NCBI RefSeq assembly: GCF_000189635.1
Contig: NW_002476448.1
Span: 62,001 to 126,000 of the forward strand
Direction: 5' to 3'
Source of the DNA: Tetrahymena thermophila SB210
Lineage: Eukaryota; Ciliophora; Oligohymenophorea; Hymenostomatida; Tetrahymenidae
Length of the DNA: 64,000 nucleotides
The notes beneath the pieces are model-generated. The model was not told the origin of the DNA. It did no database searches and saw nothing but the letters and a program-made list of their open reading frames with translations. Positions 1 through 12,267 of this stretch are shown one piece after another. Numbering within the stretch: the stretch's first letter is position 1; every line of letters starts with the position of its first letter. A program made the position numbers and the translations under genes.

Positions 1-1797
1 TTCTACTTAATGGTGATATAAAAAGATTGATTTATAAAATTTTTGTTTGAGTAAACACTTTGAATTTAAAAACATAAGGTTATTTAATTAATCAGCTATT
101 AAGCTCATACTTTTTATGAGTAAAAGTAAAATAAAATGCATTTTATAGTAGTATAATTAATAAAAATAAATGTTTATTACTTACTAAGTGAGTTTTATTT
201 TGGAAATATTAAATGAAAAATAAAAAAAATTTTATATATCGAAATTGAATTTGATTAAAATTAATATTTTTTTACTTTTTTAGCTTTGGTTTGAATCATT
301 AAATATAGAAGAAATAGTTAATTAAAATTCGTTCTACTAAATGTGTCTTTTTATATTTAGGGATAGATTGAATATTTGCCACTCAAAAACAACAAATTAT
401 AATTAAAAAGTTAAGTCTTAATTAGCATTAAACATAAAGAATCTTAGGTATTTACACATTTATCAATGTTTTAAAATCGAGATTACATTAGGCAAAATTT
501 TTATAAATAAGTAATAAAAAATATTTTAGATAAAAAAAGATCAATTTTAACTATTGAATAAATTTGATTTAAAGAAGATTTGTTTTTATTATGATTTTGA
601 TTGCTTTTGTGATTAAATCCTATTTAGAAGAAAAATAAAAATATATTATTGTGTAAAGTAAAGGTTTATAAAGATAATCACCTTCACACAACACCAACTA
701 AGATAATCATAAAATTTATTATCTTTTCAAAAAATAAACAAACAAATTATTTTTCTTAATAGTTACAATTTTTATTTTTATAAAATGTCATGAATCTAGT
801 TGTTTCTTTTTAAATTGAAGAATTATGAAAAGGGTTAAAAAATAATAATTAAATGAATTATTATCCTCCTCGGTCGGTGAACTTACAAAATGCAAATAAA
901 TTGAACCTTAAAATATTATTTTTAGCATTAATCTTCATTTGAAATATTTTTTAGAGACCCTAAATGCTATCTGTAGAGAATCTTATGATTCAATTAACAA
1001 AATAAGATAAGATTTTAAAGAAAACTAAATTTTTATTCTAATCTATTTTATGATAAAGAAGCCTTTATTTTCTTAAAATAATTAAAAAAATTTATAAATT
1101 CTTTTAAATGCGTTAAATTCAATAAAATTAAATGAGTCTTATGTTTTTTCAATTAGTGGATTAATACATTTATCAAAATAGAATATTATAATAATTGCGT
1201 TTACGCTGATGACTTACTTACAACCTATTTTTATGTTACAATTATTAATAAACACTTCTGAAAAAATCTGATAAATTTCAATTTATTTATATATTTATTC
1301 CTAAAATTATATTTACTTATAGACTTCCTATCTTGTACTCTCTGCCTGCCGATGAATTTTTTACCATTTTTATGCATTAAAACTTTTGCCCGTTTTAGCA
1401 AGTGCTGAGTTTTTAAGGGTGCCCAAATTGACAGGTGCTACCGTATTTAAATTTTGTGGTATAATACAAAAGTATTTATGGAAAATAATTATAATTTTAA
1501 AATGAAAAGAAAACACATTTTAAAGCTAATTTACTGATTGATTTACAGGCACTAAAAAAAATTAATCACTTTTTAGAAAAAATAACAAAAATATAAATTA
1601 TCATATGAAAATTTTGTATTTTTTAATATTTGTCAAAATAAATAAGTCTGAATATTTATTTATTCTGTAAAATACATTTGACACAAAATATTAATTTAAA
1701 ATCTTTTGGTTTTAAAAATCGACAAATAAATCCTAACTAAATTTATAAAAATTTAAATAAAAATAAATAAAAGTTTTAATAAAATAATAGCGTTAAA
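1..1797. other. Intergenic, 5' flank of X1
   Basis: AT-rich DNA with no ciliate-code reading frame that I can support on either strand. The only standout is a stretch at about 1320-1445 that is clearly richer in G and C than its surroundings and matches no RNA gene or protein I know. The last 100 bases before the gene are A/T runs, as expected upstream of a Tetrahymena-type start codon. Confidence 0.6.
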
Positions 1798-3761
1798 ATG
1801 AAAAAATTCATTTCATCTATAATACTGGTAGTTGCTGTTATATACTTTACAAGTGGATAATTTACTATGCTATACAATGCAAACGTAAATGTCTCATTTG
1901 AGTAGTAAATGTAGCTATTATCTAAATAATTACATGAATATAGGTATAAAGAATCATAGCCTTTTAAGTTCTTCCCATTTCAGTATCGCTAAGATAAAGG
2001 TCTTTATTCTTCATATGTGCAATTAAATGTAATGGACGAAAATAACTCTTACATAAACCATCTTTTAAGAACTAAAGTAAAAATTGATGATAATAGCTTC
2101 TTTGTGACTAGTCTTGTTTTGCTCAATTTGATAGAATGCAATAACCTAGGTACTTATGAATTCAACTAAGATGAACTTGAAGAAAGTATTGATGCCTTAC
2201 TTGAATTTAAAGATAAAAATGCTGAAGAAGGTTTACCTCAAATAGGATTTTACTAGTAAGCATAAAAGAATGGCAGATGGTCATAACTTCCTACTAATTT
2301 GATCTAGGTGTCTGATTTGACTAAACTATTCCCTTAATTCGTAAATGATTTTTTGAACTACATAGGACTAACTGTTATAAATTTCTTGCCTAAATTATCT
2401 AAAATTCTTCTCCTTCCATCTGATAGTGATGACAGTGCAATTAATTTAAGTAATATATATAATCAAACATTTTTTTAACTTTTAATTAATTACTTCCATT
2501 AATATAAAAAGTTCTTGGTATGTCTTTGATGAACTCACCAAATGTAAGATAATCCATTAAAGATAAATGGTCAAGCAAAAATTACAAAGTTAAAGAATAT
2601 TTTGAAATTCTTAAGAAGTATTCTTATTAGCCATTTGACAAATCCAACTCCTCAAATAGTTAGATTGATCCTAGAAATTACTTTGCATTCCACTCTTATT
2701 TTGAATAGTTGAAGTAAAGAAACACTACATAATTTGGTCTGTTTAATACTTGGTTAATTAATCTAGAAGAATAAGTTGAGGGTATTGTTCAAATGCCATT
2801 TAATGTTAACATTTTAGATCTAACTGTTATTAACAACATAATCTACTCTCTAAATAACATTTTTATTAATTATAACCAAACTGAAATTGAATAGATTTTC
2901 GATGATAAACTGTAAATGTTATACCTTAATTCTACTAACTTCCTTGCTAGTCAGATTGAATCTGGAGTGCTCAATACTCATATAGACATCTCAAATCCAT
3001 ACTACCCTTCATAATATGTTTTTTATATGCTTGCTTCGAAAAACGCATAACTCCTAAATTCTAACTTAGAAAAGCTAAATGGAATTGCTAAAGAGGTTGC
3101 CTAGACTTACAACAAGGTTCTAAAAACAAATGCAACTTAATTCATTTTGAATTCAGCAAAATTTAACTCAGAGAGAGAGTTATATTGGTAAGATTTCCTA
3201 GGTAATTACGCTAACAAAACATATGATGAGGATAATACATTTACAACTATTAGCGCACTTTCTACTTTAGTCAATATATGGACTGCTACTTAATAAGACT
3301 AAAATGGAAATTTAAGACTATAATTTGATCCTCAGACCCCTTAAAATGTTATAGATACAATCGATTTAGGAATGAAAACTGTTTCTAAGTATGGATTCTT
3401 TTCAAAAAGCAATATTAATGCTTTTTATAGTGTGACTTTAAAAACATATACATCTCAATTCTACTATCCAATGAATGTTCACAAATATTTAAATGGAACA
3501 TAATTTGATCCTCATTTTGATACTTAAGACATAGTATAAAACGTAGCTGGTGTTGATGGAATTATAGACAAAGAAGAATATGAATAAATGCTCAAATAGA
3601 AATGGTACTAGCATGAAACTCAAGAAAAATTCACAGGATTTAATGTTCCTAGATAATAATTTGCTTTTTGGAATTCAGAAGCCTTAACTATCAGCTATGG
3701 CATGAGCCTTTTGTCAAAATATAATTCTATTGATCGTTCAAATTTAACCACACCAATTTGA
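1798..3761 (+). CDS. X1: unrecognised secreted or membrane-anchored protein, first of three paralogues
   Basis: Two exons (1798-2449 and 2512-3761), intron 2450-2511 (GT..AG, 62 bp), giving 633 aa. I do not recognise the family. A hydrophobic N-terminus (residues 5-20, FISSIILVVAVIYFTSG) looks like a signal peptide or anchor. The N-half carries DDNSFFVTSLVLLNLIE and the C-half DEDNTFTTISALSTLVNIW, two similar D..(F)xT..xLxxL helices that hint at an internally repeated helical fold. The C-terminal third is best conserved across the copies (FYYPMNVHKYLNGTQF, FTGFNVPRQQFAFW). The start is the first ATG after an A-rich leader and aligns with X2 and X3. The intron sits at the same codon in all three genes, which confirms the model. 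X1 is the most diverged copy. Function unknown. Confidence 0.88.
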
Positions 3762-4354
3762 TTTTAATTGTTATTATAAATATTTCTTTAGATTATACAT
3801 CAAATGTAGAATATTTTACTTCATTTTTGTTTGTTTCAAATATATTATTTACAATATTTTTTTATATATTCAAAACAAAAATTGATAGTATTTTTTTAAT
3901 ACCCTCAAATAGAATTATTGTTTAAATGCAATTTATTGAAATGTAAACATAAACAAAATATATTAACTTATAGAATCAATGATTATCTTTATTAATTTAT
4001 TTTTGCATTTGCATTTGCATTTTTAAGTAAATGGTGAATTTCAGCCGTAATTTAGCCTTTTAAATATATTTAACGCTTATCTAATCAAAATTTACATTTA
4101 TAATTTTGTTTGTTTGATTATTGAAGGTAAACACATTTTACAATACAATTATAAAAAAGTTGATTACTAATTTATATAAAGAAATTTTACATAAGTGCTT
4201 GTATTTTTAATGTTTGTATGCATTATATTTTATTTGAAATAGAGCATTGATATTTTTTCAATTTAATCCAGTTATGACATTCACATAATATCATATATGT
4301 TTATTTCATTAAATAAAAAGGCCTTATCTTAATCTGCCCTGAAATGGAAGATAA
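3762..4354. other. Intergenic between convergent genes
   Basis: No gene seen. It holds a short tandem hexamer (about three copies of a TTTGCA unit near 4001-4022). It separates the 3' ends of X1 (+) and the small VIT-like gene (-). Confidence 0.6.
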
Positions 4355-4888
4355 TCACCATAAATTAGGTAGATTTTGTGGTTCTATACCTATAAAAAGA
4401 GTCTCAAGAATACTTTTGTACCAAATACATATACTACTGTTAAATATTTATTTTGAGTAACCCAATAGAAGGAATAAAGCAGAAAATACTCCTGTTAAGG
4501 TATAAATTAAACTATCACTAGTTTAATTCTAAGCTGTACCTATAAAGATGGCACAGAGTAAATAAATTAAAACAAGAAAAGCAAAACCAAGCAAAATGAC
4601 AATAGTGCTTTTAATAAATACTTTTTCTTCAGGTAATAATTCTAATTAATCAATCATTTAGATCTTTATCCAATTTTCTTAGTTATTTAATGGTAAAATA
4701 TTATGAAAAATTCCATTCATTTCATTTTATTAAATGATAAGTGGCTAGTTATTCACCTAATAATTATCTTCTGTAGGCTATACATTTTCTGATCCTTAAC
4801 TAACTTCTACAATTTGTGCTATTTCAGAATTTTAGATATTATTATCTTCATTAGTATTTGTATTTTGGTTAAAATTTTTAATTTGCAT
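4355..4888 (-). CDS. Truncated VIT/CCC1-like membrane protein
   Basis: A single-exon frame of 177 aa in the ciliate code. Its second half aligns with the C-terminal part of the two full VIT proteins further right: ENWIKIQMIDQLELLPEEK matches QAWVDIMMIEELGLLPEEE, then two membrane helices (IVILLGFAFLVLIYLLCAIF and YTLTGVFSALFLLLGYSK) and WYKSILETLFIGIE against KWWKSGLETLLIGVV. The first half is Asn/Gln-rich and replaces the three N-terminal helices and the cytosolic metal-binding helices of VIT. The MM..E metal ligands are changed (MM to QM, E to D), so iron transport by the known mechanism is unlikely. It has no internal TGA, so it may be an expressed mini-protein rather than a pseudogene. 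The start chosen is the ATG that opens the frame. Confidence 0.62.
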
Positions 4889-7800
4889 TTACTTGATTGA
4901 GCAAGGCTATTTAAGATTATTAAATTTTTTGAATATTTATTTTTTATATAATCATAATTAAATATTTTTAATGTTTTTATCTTAATCATTCATAGTATTA
5001 TTTGTGTTTAAATATTACAGAACAAAAATCTAATTATTTATCAATAAAAATGTAGAGAAAAAAAAATCATAATTAATTTATAACTTTAGAAAAGAAAGAT
5101 AGATAAATTGATATATTACTGATTCTAATTAAATTCATCAGAATTAAATTAAAATTAGTAAAGTAAAATTTTTGATATATTATTTGTTTAATTACTTTAA
5201 TTTTTAAAGAAAAATGAATGGATAAAAAATTAATTAAGTTATCAAACATTAAATATCAAAAAGAAAATTAAGTTAAAATGTAAAATTAATAAGATATAAT
5301 TCATAGATATCAAAGATTACTTATTTACTTTTTATTTGTTATATAGTATTAAACATATTTAAAGAGTTTTATATTTGATTAAGAAATAATTTTATTTATT
5401 TATAATTATTGCAGCATATAGATTTCAAATTTTATAAAATAATACTATTTCTGATATCAATAAGAGAAATCTTTTGATTGATAATAATGCAAATTTTGAC
5501 ATAATTAATTTACAAAAATTTTTAATTTTCTTACAATAATTAAAAATAATCATTTCATCTTTTTTTGGTAATATTAATAGGAATTTTTAATAGCTTTTTA
5601 AACACTTTAAAACCTCATACATTAAAATTACCCCATCTTCAAATTATTAAATAAGGTCTTGTCTATAAAAAATTATAGACTTAGTTAAGTGTTAAATTCT
5701 GGCTTTTATAATATATTTAAATGATTTTCTGTAAATGTATCAATAAATATGCCTTTTTATATTGCACATCAAATGAACAAATTTCATGTTCATTTAGTTA
5801 AAAATAATAAACACAATATTATTTTTTTATTCATTCAAAAATAAATGGATAATATTTTAATTTTTAAAAATAATTACTTAAATTTAATTTAAAATAAACA
5901 TATTGTATTAACTTAAATAAAGATCATTTTTATTTAAAATTTATGTCTAAGTATATGCTAAATTTAAGACATAATTTTACCATTTATACATGTTTGATGA
6001 TTAACACTTAACTAAACAAAATCTATATTTATTATTTATTTATTTGTTTTAATGAATTATTTTACACAAAGAAAATACAATTACAATAATACCAATTAAG
6101 AATTTATATAAAAAATATACATAAATACATTAATATTTAATGCTTTTTACGCTTTTGTTTGCAATAGAGTATTTTGAATTTAATTAGGTCATGGCATGGC
6201 CTTCATATTGATTATAAATATTTAATTCTTAAAATTGAAAATTGGTTTTATTTTCCTTTTGAAATTGAATATTATCACTATAAAGTAGGTTGATTCTCTG
6301 TTTCAATACATATAAAGAGAGTATCAAGAATAATATTCTATAGCATACAATTATAATTTTTTATTAAGAAATAATTCTTTTAAAAATTATAGCATGTTTA
6401 GAGTTCCAACTTTATTTGATTAACAAAAGGTATAGATACCAATTAAACAATAAAAGAAATATTTTGAATTAAAAATTTGTAACACATTATTAATTTACAA
6501 AAAATTTTAATTTTGCTATTATATTTTATAATTAAAAATAATTATTTTTCATCTTTTTTGTAAGTTTTAATATGACTATTTTTTATACACTTTAAAACAT
6601 CATTTATTAAGACTGCCCAATTATTAATATTTCAAAATTAACTTTATTTTTAAAATTTTTTTAAATTAAGATTTAGCATTATGTTAAATACTGACCTTCT
6701 TAACAACATTATCAGATTTAATTAAAAATACTTAAATTTTAAGTAATAAGAATTTATTAAAAATCAATTTTTATTTGTTAAATTTATTAAATCTGATTAA
6801 ATTTGTGAAATACCAAATAAAAAAAACTAACAAATTTTTAATTACTTCATCTTTTTCAAAATCTGAAAATATAGATAGTGTTATTAAGGCTATTAAGTTT
6901 ACTATTATCTGAATTTATTTTCTCATAACACTTGATTTTTAAGGTGTGATTTTAGAATTGAACTTTCATAGAAGATAAAATTGAAAAAGCTTAATTTAGG
7001 GTTTTTAAAGAGAAATAATTAAATATAAACAAGTTAGTAATAAGTTATTGTTTTGAAATAATGTTGATCGAATCAAGAGAGGTGGATGGTTAAAGTATTA
7101 TTTATCACAATATATACTCCTACTAATTAATTGTTAAAAATTACTTCATTGATTAAATATTTAGAAAATATTTCAAACAAAAATAAATTTAATACAATTT
7201 GATAATAGTAGAATTTTATAGCATTTGGTTTAAATTACTTAAAAGAAAAAATTGAAATAAGTAAATGCTGATACATAAATAATTATATCTATATATTATT
7301 TGCTTATTTAAATAAATACATCAAATTAAGGAATATTTTCATTGAATTGTACCCAAAAAATGACAACTATACAATGAATAATTACTAATATGAATCCCAT
7401 AAAATTAGCAGATTGATAACGAAATTTAATAATCACTATAAAGCATCATGAAAGTTAGCTCAAAGGTTGGATTAATTTAAACTATTAAATACAATTCTAA
7501 CTGACAAAATAATAATTATAGAAGCATAAAGGGAACTATGATTAACATAATTGCTTCAAATTAAAACTGTAACAGCAAATAAATCACTTTCGCTCTAATA
7601 TTTAATATTTTAAAAGTAAATAAAGTTAACATAAGAAAAAGAGATAAATTCAATTTTAGACAGACACCACTTGAACTTAATTTTTGATAATCTTAACTGA
7701 TAAAAATCATAATATTTGAAAGTTAGTTAAATAAAACCCATAGTTTCTAATTTATTAATTAGTGGTTTGTGAGAGATGAAATATCATCTAATTATTTTGC

Positions 7801-8581
7801 ATAAAAACAAACTATATAAATCATAACGACAAGTAGATTTTTACTTTAAAAATAAACTTAAATTTTCTTTGATTTGAAATTATTTTTGAAAGCTAGAAAT
7901 CATTTATATTAAATTATATCCATACATAATTTAAATAATTTATTTTAGTATTTATTATTTTAAATTTGTTTTTTTATAAAAATGATAATTTTAAATATTT
8001 GATTTTAATTAATTAATAAAAAACGCTTCTAACTTCCTCTGCCTATTGCTATTTTTAGTTTTACATGAAAATTTTTGAACACTATGCTATCAAAAATTCC
8101 TTCTAAAATAAAACTCTAACAAGAAACATTTTAAATTTATGTTATAAAATTATGTTAAGTATATAAACAAATTGGGGCGGGTTGTGTAACAATAAAATAT
8201 TTAATTTATTTAATCAATTTTTCTTTTTGAGGCAAAAAAGTTTTGAGTTGGTTGATTTAAAATTGAATATTAGTTCTCCTCTTCTAAGAAAAATTAATTA
8301 AATTTGATTATATAAATAAAAAACATAAAAGAAAATATCTTTTCAAGATCTTACCAATATAAATAGTTATTATTACAAAGAAACTTAAGTTGAATATTAT
8401 AAATAACTTAAATTTATAAATAAAATTGCATCATTCTTATATGAATGATACATCTGAAATTCGTAATTCTTTAATGTAAAAAGTTGAAATATCAAATTTA
8501 AATTTGGTAATTGGAAATAATGATTTAAGTAAATAATAAAAATAATATAGAAAGATTAAAAAAAAAAACAATTTGGTTAAA
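4889..8581. other. Long intergenic region
   Basis: About 3.7 kb without a supportable intact gene. It includes a decayed duplicate of the small VIT-like gene's 3' end (listed separately) and, from about 7.1 kb on, DNA resembling the upstream region of X3 (for example near 7150-7400 and 7740-7780). This suggests that the X2/X3 duplication carried its flank along. Confidence 0.55.
6130..6345 (-). pseudogene. Decayed duplicate of the 3' end of the small VIT-like gene
   Basis: Read on the minus strand, 6275-6343 encodes ILDTLFICIETENQPTL followed by TGA, closely matching ILETLFIGIEPQNLPNL at the end of the gene at 4355-4888. The downstream flanks also match (a shared AATAGAGnATT..., TTTAAT.CAGG/TCATG stretch near 4240-4285 and 6165-6200). 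Upstream of this short match no membrane helices can be read, so only the tail of the gene plus 3' flank remains. It looks like a local duplication followed by decay. Confidence 0.55.
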
Positions 8582-10539
8582 ATGAAAAGCAATATTTGGT
8601 TTAATATTTTGACTTTTCTGGCTTTGTATTTTATAATTAGACAGTGTGTTTGGTTATATAATTCATAGATAAAAATGCCTTTTAAAGAATAGATGAAGTT
8701 ATTATCAAGTTTTTTAAATGAAAATAGGTACAAAGAGTCTCAGCCTTTTTCAACATTTCCATTTCACTTTCGTTAGGATAAAGGTTTGTATTCTTCATAT
8801 GTAATTTTAAATGTAATGGACAAAAGGAACTCTTTCATTGGCCATTTATTAAGGACAAAAGTAGAAATAGATGATAATAACTACTTTGTTACTAATAATG
8901 TTTTGCTTAATTTACTAGACTGTGTTAATTTAGGTACATATGAAATTAATTAGGATGAACTTGAAGAGACTCTAGACACATTACTCGAATTTAATGATAA
9001 AAACCTAAAAAATGTTCCTTCTATTGCTTTTTACAAATAAATATTTGTAAATGAAACAAACACATGGTCACAACATCCTACTAATTTGCTTAAAGTTTCT
9101 GATTTCACAAGATCATTTCCTGAAATTCTAAAAAAATTTTTGAATTATATTGGATTAACTATTATAAATCTGTTGCCAAAGCTATCTTAGATTCTCCACC
9201 TTCCTACAGACAGTGATGATAGTGCTTAAAATTTAGGTAATACTCTAATTTAATTTACTTATTAAGTTGATTCAAATATTTTAAAAAAGTACTTGGAATT
9301 TCTTTGTTAAATTCACCAAAAATAAGGCAATCTATTAAGGATAAGTGGTTGGTTAGTAACTACCAATTGAAAGAGTACTTTGATCTCTTAAAAAAATACT
9401 CATATTATCCACTTGAAAAATCTAACTCCTCTAGTAGTATGATTGACCCTAGAAACTATTATGCATTTCATGAATACTTAGAATAGCTACCCTAAAAGAA
9501 CACTACATAATTTGGGTTGTTTACTACTTGGCTACTTAACCTTGAAGATTAAGTTGAAGGAGTTGTCCAAATTCCATTTAATGTAAACATATTAGATCTT
9601 ACTGTTATCAATAACATTATTTATTCCCTAAATTACCTTCAAATTCATGGCAACAAAACTGTGGTAGATTAGGTTTTCGATGATAAGCTAACAATGTTAT
9701 ATCTTAATTCAACTAACTTCCTTGACGCTCAAGTTTACTCTGGTATTATTGACAAGCATATAGATATAACCAATCCATACTACCCTTCAAAGTATACATT
9801 CTATTTGTTAGCTTCTAAAAATGCATATCTCTTAAATTCTAACTCTGACAAGCTCAATCAAAATGCTAAATAAGTTGCAAAGATTTATAATAGAATGCTA
9901 AAAACAAATGCCACTTAGTTCATCTTAGATTCTGCCTAAGTAAGACATAATGGTGATTTGTATTGGGAGGACTTTCTTGGTAACTATGCTAACAGATCAT
10001 ATCATGAGGACACTGCATTTACTACAGTAGCATCGCTTACTACTTTAATCAATACATGGACTACAGCAAAATTAGATAAGAGAGGTAATTTGAAACTATA
10101 TTTTGATCCTAAAACTCCTAAAAATGTTACAGACACTATCGAAAAAGGAATGAAAGCAGTGACTAAATATGGATTCTTTTAAAATAGCAATTTGAATCCA
10201 TTTTATAGCATTACTTTAAAAACATACTCTTCATAATTTTACTACCCGATGAATGTTCACAGATATTTAAACGGAACTTAATTTAATCCTCATGTTGGAA
10301 CTCAAGATATCGTAAATCATGTAGTTGGCGTTGATGGCATCATAAATCCAGATTAATATGATTAAATGCTAAAGCAAAAATGGTTTTCACATGACACTGA
10401 AGAAGATTTCACAGGATTTAATGTCCCAAGGCAATAATTTGCTTTATGGAGCTCTGATTCAATAACTATCAGCTTTGGTATGAGTCTTTTATCAAAGTAT
10501 CACTGTATTGATCGTTCTAAACTCGATCCCTCTAGTTGA
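8582..10539 (+). CDS. X2: unrecognised secreted or membrane-anchored protein, second paralogue
   Basis: Exons 8582-9236 and 9290-10539, intron 9237-9289 (53 bp), 634 aa. Same architecture as X1: hydrophobic N-terminus (residues 4-20, NIWFNILTFLALYFII), N-half block DDNNYFVTNNVLLNLLD, and C-half blocks LYWEDFLGNYANRSYHEDTA, FTTVASLTTLINTW, FYYPMNVHRYLNGTQF and FTGFNVPRQQFALW. It is much closer to X3 than to X1. The exon junction reads LVLGISLLNSP and is supported by the identical intron phase in X1 and X3. TAA/TAG codons fall where the paralogues have CAA/CAG or other residues, as expected for glutamine. Function unknown. Start choice: the first in-frame ATG after an A-rich leader. Confidence 0.9.
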
Positions 10540-11634
10540 TTTAGTTTTTAAATTTAAATAATATGTGTTTTATATTTTTATTTGTTGCGCTTAGTATATT
10601 TTTTTCATCTTTTAATCAGGTTAAATCTAATCAAATATAATAACTTAATATACATACCCTAAATTATTCTTAATTAAGACCCCTTTTTTCTGATAACAAT
10701 TTAATTAATAAAGACTTTGAATTATCTAAAATTTTATTTCTTTCACTAAAAAAAAGCTATTGAGTTTCTAGGTATTACAATAAATTAGATTAATTAATAT
10801 TAATTTGAATAAGCTATTTTAAAAAATAAAACTTATAAATAGATATACTTACTCCACTATAAATCAACAGACCATTTACATTTAGTAATATAGTGAGTGA
10901 AACATATAAAAAATAACCAAAAAGATAATATTATCAAACAAATTAAAAAAGAAGCATTATAATTAGTTATGATTTGGTGCATAATAAATAATTTTTAAGG
11001 AATTAAAAGATATAAATTGTTAATCTATTCTATTTTTAAAATTTTTTTATTCTTTTTTTTGTCTATTTAATTTTTTATTATTAAAGGATTTTGAAATGTG
11101 CTTCTTTTTTATAAAATTCTTTGAATGACTTAACTTCACTTTATTTTACTCTCAACTTAATTAATTTATATACACTTCTCACTTTTTACTGCTTAGAGTT
11201 GAGCTTGAAAGGAAGGAAAATAAATATGAAGGGTAAACATAATGGTCCTTTAATTAAAATTATTACATAAAATTTGATTATTGACAAGTAGAAGTTTTAA
11301 ATTGTATTAATCACAATTAAACGAAACAGATAGATAGAGAGTCGTCTTTCACAACAAATGGTCCTTCCTTCTCATTAATATAAGTAATACTTCTGGTTTT
11401 TTTTTGTTTATTTTCTATTATTCGATTGAATAAATATTTCAAACAAAAATAAAAATAATATGATTATAATAGATAGACAAGGCTGTTAAAACGTTATTTA
11501 AAACCTAAAAGTGTGGTTACAGTAAAGTAAAGTGAAAATAATCATTTGGAATCATATCTGCTAAGTATCCCATTATTTAAATTATTATGTGAATGAATGG
11601 AGGCATATTCTCATTAAATTTTTTGCTAACAAAA

Positions 11635-11763
11635 TACCGTATTCCCTCAAAATTCGCAGTACCTAAATTGCTAAATTACCATACGAGGTTAGAGGTTGTA
11701 AGAATTTATGTTTTTTTCCTTACCTCGTACGTTAAAAAAGTATCTTACTGAGGTAATACGGTA
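11635..11763. mobile_element. Foldback/MITE-like DNA element
   Basis: A 129-bp imperfect inverted repeat. Left end TACCGTATTCCCTCA (11635-11649), right end TGAGGTAATACGGTA (11749-11763), complementary at 14 of 15 positions. An inner arm ACCATACGAGGTTAG (from 11678) pairs with CTTACCTCGTACGTT before 11733. The neighbouring direct repeat copy (11974-12267) lacks it and runs straight from a CATTGAATTTGAAA sequence into CAACTTTACAAAA, so that copy serves as an empty site. There is no coding capacity, so it would need a transposase from elsewhere. The CCGTATTxCCTC end resembles termini of Tc1/mariner-type MITEs known to me from other eukaryotes, but the assignment is tentative. Confidence 0.6.
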
Positions 11764-11791
11764 ACAACTTTACAAAAAGTAGAATAAGTTT

Positions 11792-11792
<1 letters not shown>

Positions 11793-11832
<40 letters not shown>
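11793..11832. repeat. (AACT)10 microsatellite
   Basis: Ten perfect tandem copies of AACT. The other direct-repeat copy has only one or two units at the matching place (TTTTAACTATTAAA), so the tract expanded after the duplication. Confidence 0.95.
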
Positions 11833-11834
<2 letters not shown>

Positions 11835-11973
11835 TAAGTTTATTTTTATTAAAATATAGAGATAGATACTTCGAATCAAATTTATTACTATAATATATTC
11901 TCCTTTTAATATTTCAATTAAGATTTTGAAAGTAAGTAAAATCTATATCAGAAAAGATAAGATAAGAATAGAA

Positions 11974-12267
11974 AAAACCTAAAAGTGTGGTTGGTAACAG
12001 TAAAATGAATTAAAAATAATTTTTTGGTATCATATCTGCAAAGTATTCCATTATCTAAATATTAAGTTAATGATTGAAGGCATATTCCCATTGAATTTGA
12101 AAAAAAAAAACAACAACTTTACAAAAGGTAGAATAAGTTTTAACTATTAAATAAATTTTTATTAAAATAATAGATATACTTTTAATTAAATTTATTACTA
12201 TAATGAATACTTTCTTTTTTAGTTTTCAATTATGGTTTTGAAAGTAAGTAAAATTTATATCAGAAAA
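11974..12267. repeat. Direct repeat, right copy
   Basis: AAACCTAAAAGTGTGGTT onward. It shares with the left copy the blocks TCATATCTGCxAAGTATxCC, GGCATATTCxCATT, AGAATAAGTTTTAACTA and TTTGAAAGTAAGTAAAAT, without the foldback or expanded microsatellite. Confidence 0.7.

Larger units (their letters stand above)
11500..11956. repeat. Direct repeat, left copy (with insertions)
   Basis: It begins AAACCTAAAAGTGTGGTT and ends near TTTGAAAGTAAGTAAAATCT. It matches 11974-12267 in order along its length, but is longer because a foldback element and an expanded AACT tract lie inside it. Confidence 0.7.

Noticed and set aside
8437-8733. Minus-strand frame overlapping the start of X2
   Set aside because: Antisense to the X2 N-terminus, with Phe/Leu-rich low-complexity content; no homologous frame at X3.
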